Part shown: piece after piece, positions 34,331-46,846 of the stretch
How the letters are laid out: each line of letters begins with the position of its first letter
Numbering within the stretch: position 1 is the first letter of the stretch
From: Nissolia schottii
Taxonomy: Eukaryota; Streptophyta; Magnoliopsida; Fabales; Fabaceae
Direction of reading: 5' to 3'
NCBI GenBank assembly: GCA_003254905.1
Contig: QANU01099176.1
Location: 142,136 to 206,135 of the forward strand
Length of the DNA stretch: 64,000 bases
Translations under genes and position numbers: made by a program
The notes under the pieces: model-generated
Told to the model about the DNA's origin: nothing
The model's database searches: none
Seen by the model: only the letters and a program-made list of their open reading frames with translations

Positions 34331-35826
34331 CATTATTTGTCAAAATATAAAGCTTTTGTTGTGTGTGACCTTGACATTGCATAACAATAATAAGAATGGT
34401 GCAAAACAAGAATGACACAAACAGACATAGAACCAAAAGGACAATCGTTAACGAAGAACAATATACTAATGATAAACTAGTTATTATACTCCTAATACCA
34501 TTCCCGAATATTGGTAAGTAAAGAAAATCAAATAACTAAGCATTCATCAGCTTTAAACATCTATCAATGCGAGGCGTGTGATTCAATATGAAGCAAGAGG
34601 CAGAGGAAGGTGTAACATTTTACGCCAAAGGGGAAAAGATTGACTCTAGGCCTCTAGGATAGAATCAATTAATCATAGTCAATATAGAACATAAAGATGA
34701 GAGAAATTAAGATAAGAAGTTAACTAGTTTAAAAAAATCTTGAAAATATTTACTCTCCAACTGTAGTAATCATTTGTTTTTCAAGAACAACATATATGTA
34801 TATATAAATATATACACACACACACAAAGTTTGAGAGGGGCAACTACTCTTACTCCCATTTGTAAAGAGATATAATATAAAATCATTAAAATTGGTTTCT
34901 CCTATCAGCTTAAACTTTTGGGAGAGATGGTTCTTGAGATGGTATTAAAACCACTATGACCAAGAAGTCAAGGGTTTGATTAAGTTTTTGGGAGAGATGA
35001 TTCTTAAGACCATTAAGTTATGAGTGGAGAGACACGTCATGTTTTTAAGCCTTGATTTGATTCTTGAAAAAGATGCAAGCAGAGAAAATAAAAGCTTATT
35101 TATGCCTTAGAGACTAGTCTCCATTTCTCACACTTAGGAATTAATTCAAATTGTTTATAAATTTTAAGAACTAATTTATTCTATTTTATTTTCATTGGTG
35201 TCAATTTAAACGGCTTATTAATTGATGGTATAATATGTTGCAAGGTTTAGATTTGGCATGAACTAGTTTAGGGATGAGTTTGAATATGTTGCAAACGTTT
35301 TTTCTCATTGAAAATTTGGATCAAAAGTACTTTTTAAAATTAAAAAAAAAAAGAGGTGCCAATATCTGGATTTTTTACCTTTTTATGGGTGGAAAAATAA
35401 ATTATTCCAGATGTATGGTTGAGGGAAAAAATTACGGATCTGTAGTTTTCAATTCTAAATTTACCACCCCTTTTAATAAATTCAGAAGTGTAATTTTTTT
35501 TTCTGACGGGTCTGAACTTGCCTAGGCTCATGGCAAATTCAGACCTTGCCTTTTTTNTTTTTTTTTTTTTTTTAGTTTAGGATTTTCTGAGTTTGCATGA
35601 TAGTATGGCAAATTCAAAAAACAGCACCATACACCCGTAATTAACAATTGTGGTCCATATTTTGGGATCCTAATGCCCCTGAGACCACATACATGTTAAA
35701 ACCCAAATATCCATACTTCAAACCTGAGCCAGCATGTCGTTTAGGGAAAAAAAAAGAACTTCTGCTCTAAGGGATTTCCAATTCATTTTAGTTGGATCCT
35801 ATGTTAAGAGGGTTGATTAATTAATC
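34331..35826. other. Intergenic, no gene seen
   Basis: AT-rich with a TATA/CACA run near 34795-34830 and an ambiguous base at 35557 in a T run. No supported feature. Confidence 0.5.
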
Positions 35827-36294
35827 ATGGCTAGCTTGAACGACAGAGAGGAAAAGAGGCAAATTATGATCCCCTGCAACAAGTTGTACGGGCTTAAGGG
35901 TGGGGGGGCCCCCTTGGGAGAAGTGGCATTGTTGCAGAGAGAGGAAAATTTAGAGATTCATGCATATGGTGGCAGAGAGGGCCATGAGACGCAAAAGGAG
36001 CCACAGAAAAGGACAGAACATGTAAAAAAACAGGCCGAAGATGCCTTAAAAGATCCAGAGACACATCTCCATCATTACGCACCCTATTTTCCCCCCACCA
36101 CTCACAAGTCCCAACCTGCCCCCATGTACAGTGTGCGTATGACGCAATCGGCAAATCCAATTAATAGATACAACAACAGCAGCCTCGTGCCTTCCCTTCT
36201 GTTACCACACTTCAGCTTTCTACCGAGTTTTCTCTATGCTACCTACCTAGCTTGTACTGTTGCTATTATATGCTGCGTGGTCTTAACTCTTTAA
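35827..36294 (+). CDS. Unrecognised open frame, 155 aa, doubtful
   Basis: An ATG in fair context opens a frame of 155 codons starting MASLNDREEKRQIMIPCNKL. The first two thirds are hydrophilic (Glu/Lys/His-rich) and the last 40 residues hydrophobic (FSFLPSFLYATYLACTVAII), so a tail-anchored protein is possible in principle. I do not recognise a family. It stands alone between repeats, with no splice signals or neighbours that support it, and may be chance. Confidence 0.2.
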   Translation: MASLNDREEKRQIMIPCNKLYGLKGGGAPLGEVALLQREENLEIHAYGGREGHETQKEPQKRTEHVKKQAEDALKDPETHLHHYAPYFPPTTHKSQPAPMYSVRMTQSANPINRYNNSSLVPSLLLPHFSFLPSFLYATYLACTVAIICCVVLTL

Positions 36295-36353
36295 ATTTTT
36301 AACATACGGTAGTTTTTAGGGCTCTGTCAAAGGAACTAAGGGATAAATTCTTT

Positions 36354-36384
<31 letters not shown>

Positions 36385-36463
36385 ATATTTATTTATTTAT
36401 TGTGCTGTAAAAGATTTATGTACTCCAATAAATTTTTCTTAGAATAAAATAAATCATTAGAAA

Positions 36464-37127
36464 TATTAAACATCTTGATTAAAACTAGTAAATGGGCACG
36501 GCAAAGACTACAGTGAAAATACAGAGAACAAGAAATAACGATATTATGAGAGAAAACCTAACGACCAAAAGATAAATTACAATCAATCAAATATTTAAAA
36601 GATTATAATTAAATAAAATCAATCAAATCAAATTATTTACAATCATTAACATAAATTATTGTTAACACCCTCCCTCAAGCTAAAACTCCTCGAGCTTTAA
36701 GCTTGTCATAGTTCAACGGAGTGCTAAGTGGGGCGAAACCAACAAAACGGAGGCAACAAGGGCTAGGCGGAACCAGCAAAGACAACAATCGAGACTACGA
36801 GGAGGCAGATTAAGTTAACATCAAGACTATGCGGAGGCGATTAACAGAAAAATTGGCGGAAGCAGGAATATGGATTCAAGGTGGAGGCCATGACTCTGAT
36901 ACCATGTTAAACATCTTGATTAAAACTAGTAAATGGGCACAACAAAGATTATAGAGAACAAGAAATAACGGTATTACGAGAGTCGTGCATTACAATGGAG
37001 GGTGAGCCTATTTATAGGATAAAAATCTAACGACCAAAAGACAAATAACAATTAATCAAATATTTAAAAGATTGTAATTAAATCAAATTACATTATTTAT
37101 CATCATTAATATAACTTATTCTTAACA
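36464..37127 (-). mobile_element. TRIM on the minus strand with AGAAA target duplication
   Basis: Related LTRs lie at 36464-36667 and 36905-37127; the left one lacks about 25 bases present in the right one. On the minus strand the LTR begins TGTTAA and ends TTTAACA (TTTAATA in the left copy), followed at once by the primer site TGGTATCAGAGTC (plus coordinates 36892-36904), while a purine tract GAGGGAGGG precedes the other LTR. AGAAA flanks both sides (36459-36463, 37128-37132). The inner part is about 237 bp and cannot encode proteins. This is a textbook TRIM. Confidence 0.92.
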
Positions 37128-37132
37128 AGAAA

Positions 37133-38640
37133 AATAATTAAAAAATAAAGATTATACTTATGGTGGATGAATTATTTATATGAGAGTTTCTAAGAGGAAT
37201 AGGATAAGAGCTGAGTTTCAGAGATAGCATGGCTTGGATGCTGCTGGCGTGACAGTATCGGGCATGTTTTCTTTTTAAATCTACAGGGTCAAGGGCGCCT
37301 CTCCTCTGTTTGTCTTTAATACGAAGGGTTGCGATTGGTTTACAAGGCGCGGACAGAGACAGGACATGGGCTCTACTCTGCAAAAACAACAGCCTATGGA
37401 TGCGTCCCGAACTTAGCACTTCCACCAACTTTGACTAATTATTATTCTAGATTGCCCTTCCTGCATTTGGGTTCATTTCAAATCTAGCCAAAGTCAAGTT
37501 TCATGGTGATTAGAGTCAACGAATCTAATTTATTACTCTAGCTATTTACAAATATTATAAAATTGATTTATAAAGACATATTCCTTTTTTTTTTTCTCTT
37601 TTAAAATTCACAGGGGGAAGCCCCTATGAATTATAGTATCTACAAAGATTAATTCTCGTATGATTACAGGCAATACAAAATTGCGTAAGCCCTTCAGAAA
37701 AATTGCTTTTTAAAATTCGAACTCGGTCTAATTTTAACGATCAGAATCGCTTATTACCTTCAATCTTCTGTTGTTCGAACACTATTATTACTATCAATAT
37801 GTAACTAAAGAAAATTAGTTTAGCTATACCTGCATTTTACTATTCAAAAATCTTGCGCAACAATTAATTCTATTCCCTTGGTTCATAAATAATTGCGACT
37901 TTGATAAAATTATACTTAAATCAATGTACATTGTATCCGATACAATCATTTAAAAATATATCAATCTAATTCGTCAAGTGATAATTATTTGTGAACTGGA
38001 AGTAATATTAAAAATGTGAATAGTTTGTAATGGAATTAACTAATTTTTTAGGTCATAATTAAGACAATGTAAAATTATGTACAAATTAGTAGTAGTGTAA
38101 TAGTGATTTTCAAACTCATTTTTTCAACAATTTTTTTTTTTTACCAATTTGGCTTATTCCTTAGTTTGTTTACAAAAATATTACTTGAACGTATTAAAAA
38201 GTATAGACATCTTGCCACAATCTCTCATACGCATCATTGGTCTCACCATGTAACAGTTGGGTTTTATTATGTTTGTGAGAGCGACGACAATGTGTTTACG
38301 CATTTTGATATGTTCAAATAACGCAAGTCATTTGTTTGTAATGTCCCACTTACAAAAGAAATTAAGTTGAAGTAATTATAGTAAGAAAATATCAAATTGC
38401 AAAAAAATTATAAGATTTTTTGTTCCCCAAATGATAAGGCATGTTCTAATCTTTAGATGAATGATTACCCTATTTTAACCACCTTCATCTTCCCCATATG
38501 AAAATCAGATGAATCATATTCATAGTTTAGATGCCATGACTCTGTGTGAATTGCCATATGTTATGGTGGTATAGAAACATCCCCATTCCACGGATTTTTA
38601 CATATGTATTGCTTTGGAAGAAATATTTTTTCAGAACGTG
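37133..38640. other. Intergenic, no gene seen
   Basis: 37150-37430 is less AT-rich and has a 96-codon minus-strand open frame with no recognisable domain. The remainder is AT-rich. Nothing is supported as a gene. Confidence 0.45.
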
Positions 38641-38659
38641 GCCAGTATAAATAAATTAC

Positions 38660-38880
38660 GATTATGCAGATTTTTGGGGCTGAAATCGCCACCCCAGAAA
38701 TCGCCATAGGGGGTGGCGATTTCAGCCCCCGAATTTTTTTTTAAATGATGATTTCAACTACTAAATTTTTTTTAAAAGGACTGAAATCGCTATAAGGAGT
38801 GACGATTTCAACCATCTTTTTCGTTTTTTTTTATTTTTATTATTTCCAAAATTGCCCCTCAATTTTGGCGATTTCAAAAG
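38660..38880. repeat. Perfect 20-bp inverted repeat and GAAATCGCC motif cluster
   Basis: Arms 38676-38695 and 38710-38729 are exact inverse copies (GGGGCTGAAATCGCCACCCC) around a 14-base spacer that itself contains GAAATCGCCAT. Related words recur to 38880 (CTGAAATCGCTATAAGGAGT, TGGCGATTTC). Confidence 0.85.
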
Positions 38881-41040
38881 ACTCCTTCACACTTTTGTAA
38901 ATTTTTCCCTTCCCCCATATATACGGAAAACCCCTCTCCCAAACCCATATATATGTATTTACCCCCATTCCTCCAAATGGCCACCTGGGGTGCCCTGTAG
39001 CAAGCAGCTGAATTTTAACCACTGTAAGCAATGTAGCCTCAATTTCCAAGGCTGGCACCTCTTCTTCAGTTCAGTGTCGTCAAACTCAAACCCTTTGCCC
39101 TTTCTTCATGAATTTTTTTTTTTCTCTTCTAAAAGAACACAAAATGATAACGAAGTAAACAAAATAAAATTTTAAAAAAAAAAACCAATGGGACCAGGGT
39201 GCAATAAACGATGAAGAGCCCCCTTTTTTCCCACAATGGGACGAAGGTCGCTTTTTTTTTTCTTTTGGCCTATGCATTCACCACTCCCTTTTACCTTTCA
39301 TTCATTTCACAACCGCACTGTGTCTCAACAATTCCAACATACGACCTTCTGTTCCCGCATCAGTGTCAAAGTTACCACAATTTCATTGGCAGAGGATCTC
39401 TCTCTCTCTGGTCCCCCCCCTCCCCCTCCCCCTCCCTCTCCCTTTTCTCTTAACAAGATACCTCTATCAAATTCTGTATGTAAGGACACGTTTAAAACGA
39501 TTAAATATGTTTTGCACATCACTAATGTCACATGAATAAAATAAATTTACCTAACTCATAATTCAACCACTAATAACTTGGTATTTGATCTGATTTTGGG
39601 GTGATGGGCAGATTGGTTTGGAGACAAAATTTTTCATAAATTAGGGTTATAAGTTTGGGTATGAATCAGACGAATTTATTTTGGCCACGTGACACAATTA
39701 GCATAACAATTCGTTAGACATGTCAACAATTAATAGAATCTCACTAATGACAATAATTAAAAAAACATACAATTTATGATATGTTTAGACCATAATTAAA
39801 AAACAATTTTATAAAAAACCTAAACTAAATCTCAAAATTTATTTTTATCAACCACTTAAATCATATTGAAGCCAATTTAAAAATATACACTGATCTTTAA
39901 AATAAAAATATTCACATATTATTATTTAATTATAATTGGATGTAATAAAATTTAATTAAAGTTTTTTCCTTGTTACTTTTTTCACTCTAGTGACTTGTTA
40001 ATGGGACAAAAAATTGATGAAGAGGGGACGAGAGATCCTGCAGTTTTGCGGCGATGCTGTAAAAGAGACTGCGTTGCTGCGGCTAAGGACCTGGATCCAG
40101 CCAATATCCTTCTTGCTCTTTATTAGATACTAGAAGATAGGCATGTGCTAATGCATGAGATTACTTAATTGAATATAATTTATATTAATTTAATGAATAA
40201 TATATATGATTTTAAAATAAAATTTAATTGTGTTGTCAAATTATAAAATTAAACAAATAAAATCAGTTTGTTATAGTTTTGTAATTTATTGTAACGATAT
40301 AAATTTTTTAAACATAAAAATTATCTATTTTTCTTGACGTGTAATTAGTATGCACTTTCTATGTTTCTCAATATTATTTCATTTTACATTTTTATGTTTA
40401 TCCATAATTTAATGTATTTGGACATAAGTTTATCTAAATACATTAAACTATGAACGAATTTAAAAATGAGAAATGGACTAATATTGAAGAATGGATGGAG
40501 TATAAAAAATTATCATTCTCATTCGAAATTACATTGCTTAAATTAAAGACACTTGTTCGCTAAGTAGTAAATACATAACTCTGCTAAGAACATGTATCTT
40601 TTTTCTCTTGATATCTTAAAAATAATTTATTAGAAAAACACTATAATTAAAAAAATAAAATAAAGATATTGATTTTTGTGCACTAATGATGTAAAAAGGG
40701 TTTACATTATCATTTAATGATTTGCTATCACATAAATAAAAGTGGTTGAGTTTTATCTCACTACTTCAAAAGTCTTTTGTATAATAACATACACTTAGCC
40801 AACAAGTATAGCAATTAATCTTAGTAAGAAATTTAATTTATCTATTATACAAACAATATTTTTTAAGAAATGAAAAATATAATTAATATATTGTGATTTT
40901 TGTTTTTTATTCATGTTTATACTTTATAATTCTCAATAGATAAACATTGCATTACCAAAAAAAAAAAAAAAAGACCATTGCTTAAAAAAGTCCACTTTCA
41001 CATTTATCTACAATAAATACTTCTCAAACCTTCTATATCC
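38881..41040. other. Intergenic, low-complexity and AT-rich
   Basis: 39395-39450 is a TC/CCCT-rich tract. 40020-40120 is a short GC-richer island (TTTTGCGGCGATGCTG). No gene is supported; the rest is more than 75% A+T by eye. Confidence 0.5.
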
Positions 41041-42416
41041 CTATCTCACTCTTCGTTCTCTTCATTCATTCTCATTCCATCACACCCGCTGGTTGTCGAT
41101 CCCCCTTACTTGCTATCATCGCCGTCCAACTCCACGTACCATCGCCACTTGGACTGTCCTTCAATGCAAGGCTCATGCATTGCTGCCTAGCTCTTCGTCG
41201 CCGCCTTGAATGTTCGTTGCTTCAAAGCTTGACGTCATCACATAACTCATATGATGTCCCCTCAAATCCCTCACCATCGCCTGTGAGTCTTTCTTATTTG
41301 CCTTTTTTCTTTGTGATCTTCAGTTATTATATTCCGAAATGCTTCCCTTTTGTGCTAGTTTGCTTTTTTTCTATTCATGCTCTTCAAATATGAAAAAGGC
41401 TTCTTCATGTTCTTGAAGTTCAACAACTCAAATTCTAGGGATTTCACAGGTCTACCACTACTGGTGTTGATTTCTAATTTTCCTGCTACTTTGTGTTCAT
41501 AGATGATGTTGTACACACTCCCGGTGCTGTTATTCATTGCTGAGAAGCACTACACTCTTGTGATACTGCGTCAAACGTATGTACCATTATCCTTCATTTT
41601 CATTGGACCAAGTCAACCAAACAACATTGATTTTTTAGCTTGTAACTGCTTTGTTGACTTTGTCGATGTGGTTTTGATTTCTTTGTGGTTTAGGGTTTAT
41701 TTTTTGTAGATGACACTCGGTTGGGATGTACCACGCAAGTTTGAACACTGGTGGTCTATTCGAAATCATGAAGCATCCAACTGAGCTTAAAAACCTTAGG
41801 GTTGTGATTCTCCACAGCTTGATCTTATCCGACATTCAAGTCATCTATTCAGTGAAATGAGCAGATTTGTTTGACATTTATAAGGTCTTTTTTTTTTAAT
41901 CTCTATCAATGCTAAATTGGTGAATTACTATTCAATTATGCCTGTAGCTTGTCTTTTACATAACTTCAAAATATGATGTTTGCTTGCTTTGGTTCAGAAC
42001 ATTGATAAAATTTCCTTGGTAGGTGTTTTAGGGAGTTGTACTCTTGTGCATTTTCTTGTGAATCCTTTTTTCCAATTCTTAAATCACCCACCAAATAGAC
42101 ATAGATTCCTCCTATATAGATAATTAAATGGGTTTGAGATTAAGTATGGGTAATGGCATGTGTGTTCAATGATTAAAGCAACTCACTTTGAATTTTGAAT
42201 GTACATGGTTTTAGATTCTCTTCCTAATGAGATTTTTGCCCATATCTTGAACTTTTCCCCATGTTATTTTTCCAGAAACTTTGACATTGAGTGTTGTATG
42301 CTTGTTGTCTACAATCTAGTCAAAGAAATGCAGAATCAATAACATGATCGCCAACTTTACAAAGGTTTTTTTTTGCTTAGATGTATAACTATTTATTGGA
42401 AGGTCTTTTTGCTTAA
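41041..42416 (+). other. Possible decayed gene or transposon 5' region
   Basis: 41090-41290 has a CT-rich leader followed by moderately GC-rich sequence with short open frames (41175-41393). I see no domain and no consistent exon chain. Confidence 0.25.
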
Positions 42417-42917
42417 ATGGGTACAGTAAATATGCATTCGAGCTCTAGCACTGACCCCGCCATGGGGGTCATCACGGTAACTGTTGCATTCACGCCCGCT
42501 GACACACAGGGTATTCTGCTGCCAACATCTACTACCCCTCCAGTTTACTGCCAAGGCACAAGCTCGCACCCTGACACTCTAATTATCATCGAGGGCGCTG
42601 AGTTTGGCGCATACAAAAAGGACTTTGAGATGGATCTGCGCTCTTTTCCTACTATGGAGCCCCCACCCGAGTTCTTAGGTCGACGCACTCGCCAGATAGC
42701 GAGGAAGAGGGTCACCCCCATGATGGGACGCCTATTCGCACGTGCCCATGATGCAGAGGCAGGGCCCTCAGGTCTTAACTGTGGACAGTTCGAATTATAT
42801 GGCATAGTTAAGGCAGGGTGGCAATCCGAGGAGGGGATCCCGACAAAGATGACCCCAAAGAGGAGGAAGACCCTGAGAAAGGTTCAGAGGAGGATTGAAC
42901 GACGAATTTCTCTGTGA
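42417..42917 (+). CDS. Unrecognised open frame, 166 aa
   Basis: An ATG opens 166 codons with balanced composition, unlike its AT-rich surroundings. The protein ends in a strongly basic stretch (KMTPKRRKTLRKVQRRIERR) after SFPTMEPPPEFLGRRTRQIA. I do not recognise it. Its codon-like composition and lone position next to a gypsy remnant suggest part of a transposon protein, but this is a guess. Confidence 0.35.
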   Translation: MGTVNMHSSSSTDPAMGVITVTVAFTPADTQGILLPTSTTPPVYCQGTSSHPDTLIIIEGAEFGAYKKDFEMDLRSFPTMEPPPEFLGRRTRQIARKRVTPMMGRLFARAHDAEAGPSGLNCGQFELYGIVKAGWQSEEGIPTKMTPKRRKTLRKVQRRIERRISL

Positions 42918-43919
42918 CGTAACGCTGTTATATTTTTACCGTGTCGATTGTATATATACTTTTTGTATTGACTCAATGGACTAGTATACCATTAGTCTTT
43001 ATCATTTATGTGTTGTAAATGTAATAGTATTTACATAATGTAATGTGCAATGTACCTTGGACCCTTGTATTGAATATATGTTAAGTTTGCCATGATTGCC
43101 TTACTTATCTATACATATGATGACTATTAGACATTTGAGCTCAGGCTATATAGCTTGCAATACATGTTTTTATCATACTCATGGCTCATATTTAATGTGT
43201 CATAAACTAAGCAAAAAGTTTTAAATTGGTCCTTATTTTCAAATAAAGAATATTTTCAAAGACAATATAGGACTACAAGAATGCTCATGTGAGTTTGAAT
43301 ACAAGAAGGAATACAAGAATGCTCATGTGAGATTAACCATGGGCTAGCATAAGATTACAGATTATTTATGCAGGTTGCACGGTTGTGTGGGGAAAATCAC
43401 AAATCGATCAAACTTTGAATAGGCTAGTTTACACTAAGAGATTAGGTATTTAGTCTGGGAGAAGAGAATTGCTTGACCTTGAGAAAGGCTAGTAATCAAG
43501 AAAGGAATCTCAACTGTTAATTGAATCAAACAGGAACTGAATAAATGACAATTAGATTAGCAAGGTCATAGTAGGTAAAATTGAGTGTCCTAGTTCATCC
43601 ATCTCATTGAATTAAATCACAAATTTGTCACATTTTGATTCATTAAATTTCATGAATATTTTCTTCATCTTATAATTCAGTTCTCAAACAAATAATCACA
43701 TTCCTTCCAATTTGTTTACCTATCAATTATCTAAGTATTTAATTTGTATTGGTGGGATCGATAAGTCGAGTATATTATACTTGGTGGTATTACTTATACG
43801 ACGCGGTATACTTGCTGTGAATTTTCGTATCACTCGCAATAATGACTAAGGAAGTTTGTCTTAGTTTTTTTTTATGACATCTTAATTTACAATACTAATT
43901 GACAAAAGCATTTAGAACA
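42918..43919. other. Spacer upstream of gypsy remnant
   Basis: A near-duplicate phrase (ACAAGAATGCTCATGTGAG) occurs twice at about 43274 and 43311. 43750-43830 carries TACTTATACGACGCGGTATA-type wording common beside plant gypsy elements. No gene is seen. Confidence 0.45.
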
Positions 43920-46350
43920 TTCGACATTGCTTCTAGACAAATGCAAACTCTCTTTGCCATGCAGTTTCTATACAGGGAGTCTCCATGGACAAGAACAAGG
44001 TTCAAACTATTTTAGACTGGCCACCGTTAACCTTAATCAAACAATTGAGAGTTTCTAGTCCTCACAGGGTATTATTGGAAGTTAATCAAGGTTATGAGTC
44101 TATTGCTATACCCCTAACTTCGCTGCTCAAGAAAGACAACGTTCGTTAGGACCAAGCTACCATTGAAGCCTTTGAAGCACTAAGGACAGCAATCACTATT
44201 GCTCCTGTCCTGGCTCTCCTGAACTTTTCAGAACCCTTTATCTTGGAAACTGATGCTTCAGGGTATGGAATTAGGGTTGTACTTAGCCAAAGCAATCACC
44301 CCATAGTTTTTTTCTCCAAGATGTTATCTTCGAGTATGCAAAAACAATCAACTTATGCTCAAGTTATTTTCCATCTCTGAGGTAGTAGCTAAATTTCACC
44401 ATTATTTACATGGGCACCGATTTACTATAAGAATAGATCAGAAGAGCATTAGGAGTCTCATGGAACAAGGAGTTCAAACTCTAGAACAACAGAAGTGGTT
44501 GCCAAAACTATTAGGTTTTGATTTCTCTAATCAGTAGAAGCAGGGAGTAAATAACAAAGCAGCAAATTCTCTGTCTCAATGTCTTTTGATGGCTTGGTCT
44601 GAACCAAGAGTAAATGTCATTGGAGACTTAAAAGAGGCCATGCAACAAGACACCAAACTGCAGCAAATCCTGAAGGAGTTCATCATAGGAAACCATATAG
44701 GTGGTGAGTATAAAGTCCAAGAAAGATTGCTTCTACATAAAGGTAGAATTTGTGCGCCTGAAAAGCTTTAGTTGATTAATTATATTTTGCATGAATTCCA
44801 TTTTTCGCCATTGGGTGGCCATTCTAGCTCTCTCCAAACCATAGCCAGAATTATCAAGAAATTTGTGTGGCCCAATATGAGAGAAACCATTAAGGAATTT
44901 GTGGCACAATGTCATATTTGTCAACAAGCAAAGGCGACAAATCACCTACCAACAAGACTGCTACAACCCTTGACAATTCCTCAACAAATTTGGGAAGAGG
45001 TGGCAATGGATTTCATTACTGGTTTACCTCCTTCTCAGTCTTACTCAATCAACATGGTTTATGATTGACAGACTCTCCAAGTACACTCACTTCTTCCTGT
45101 TAAAGGCAGGGTTTACTAGTTCGCAAGTTGCAAAAGCTTTCATGAGGAACATGATCAAATTCCATGGGATTCCCAAGTCCATAGTTTCGGATCGTGACAA
45201 GGTATTTACAAATAACTTTTTGCAGAATTTGTTTTGCCTTCAAGAGACTAAATTGCAATGAGCACAACATATCATCCTCAAACGGATAGCCGATTGGAGG
45301 CATTGAACAAATGTCGTGAGTTCTATTTGAGGTGTTATTGCTATGATAATCCAAAAGCTTGTAGTAAGCAATTAGACTTTGTTGAATTCTTGTACAATAC
45401 AGCCTACCAAACTAGCATCCAAATGACTCCTTTTGAAGTTGTTTATGGTTGGTCACCACCTCAGCTAATCAAATACACACCAGACCTCATAGACCCTGCT
45501 AAAGGGCACAAGCTTCTATTAGCTAAGGATTCCTTACTGCAAAAACTAAAGGGTAACTTGCAACATGCCCAAAGAGAAATTAAGAAATTTGTTGACATAC
45601 ACATATCTTTGATGGAATTTCATATTGGAGAGTTAGTTTATGTGAAACTACAACCATGTAGGTAGAATTCTGTGGCACTGCAGAAAAATCAGAATCCTAA
45701 TATGAGATATTTTAGGTCATTCCCAATAGTAGAGAAGGTTGGCACTGTGGCCTACAAACTGTAGCTTCCGCCCCCCCCCCCAAATGCTCGTATTCACCCT
45801 GTATTCAACATTTTTGTCCTAATGAAATGCCTTAGAACACCACAACAATATGTTCTTCTTTCACTAATTACGACAAAGGAAGGCCATATCCTACAACCTG
45901 TGAAGGTGCTAGGCAGTCGACAGGTGCTTAAGAATAGTGCATGGGTGAAACCAATTCTAGATCAATGTGAAACTACTGGCAATGTTAACATACATGGGAA
46001 GATTTGAAAACTATTTAGCAACAATTCCCTCAGCTTGACCTTGAGGACAAGGTCAATTTGAATAGGGCTATTATAATAAATGAAGAGGGTAGTATGGTAA
46101 ATGAAGAGAGCGTGTGGCCACAACACACCTCAACCCTCGTTGGCAAAGGAAATGGAAAGTTAGTTGTAGCTACACCTCGTCAGTCCACTAATGAAGACAA
46201 CATGAATCAGGTGCTGAGGAGAGGCCAAAGAAAGAGAATTCCAAATAGAATGCTCGTAGACTATGTGAGTGGAAATGCAATGCGCATAAAAGGGGCTGTA
46301 AAGGAGAACTATGGCAGGGAATTGAATAATAAACCCTCCATTTCTCTCTA
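43920..46350 (+). pseudogene. Decayed Ty3/gypsy chromovirus pol (Reina-like)
   Basis: Fragments in order on +: end of RT (IKQLR, ATIEAFEALRTAIT), RNase H (FILETDASGYG, HRFTIRIDQKSIRSLMEQGV), integrase zinc finger (GGHSSSLQTI, CHICQQAKATNHLPTRLLQP), integrase core (MDFITGLPPS, SDRDKVFTNNF, the Glu in LEALNKC), then HPVF and a chromodomain-like tail (LGSRQVLKNSAWV). Frames change about ten times and several stops occur. Gag, protease and most of RT are missing, and no LTR pair was found. The post-integrase tail supports a chromovirus; Reina is the closest lineage I can name from memory. Confidence 0.85.
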
Positions 46351-46460
46351 ATAATTTCTTTTTCTCTTCTGAACTTCCTTCTGAAATTCTAACTAAATGT
46401 CATCATCTCACTCAGTTCATTTCACAAACCTACCATTCCTCTCATCATCCTAGTAGGATT

Positions 46461-46491
46461 AGAAAAAGAAAGAAAGAAAGAAAGAAAGAAA
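46461..46491. repeat. GAAA microsatellite
   Basis: Seven or so perfect GAAA units followed by an A run, just downstream of the gypsy remnant. Confidence 0.9.
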
Positions 46492-46566
46492 AAAAAGCTT
46501 TTGCAACTTCTAGGAGGAGGAGGATTTATGTCTCATATTTATTATCAATAGGTTTTAGAAAATAAT

Positions 46567-46846
46567 GGATAAATTACTATGACCTTTTCTAAGGTTAGCA
46601 AAATTACAATGACATCCCTGCTATTTGAGAAAATTGCACTCATTTTTTATCTGACAAAAACTAACTTCCTCTAATAATAATAGAATTAGATGCAATTTGT
46701 TATTAAAGCATTCCTTTAAATATGTTCCTCACATTTTCATAACCAAGAGACAGAGAAGTCAATATTCATCAAGAAAAATAAACGTAATTTTCTCAAATAG
46801 AGGGAATAATAGGGTAGTTTCACTAAAATGTCAATGGAATTTGCCC
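46567..46846. mobile_element. MITE with long inverted ends, about 280 bp
   Basis: Left end GGATAAATTACTATGACC and inverted right end GGGCAAATTCCATTGACA match well, and further in CTATTTGAGAAAATT occurs in inverse sense at both sides. No coding capacity. A related element is at 48634-48979. Target duplication is not clear. Confidence 0.65.

Noticed and set aside
39205..39535. Frames around the TC/CCCT tract
   Set aside because: Open only because of the pyrimidine-rich tract; products are Ser/Pro runs.
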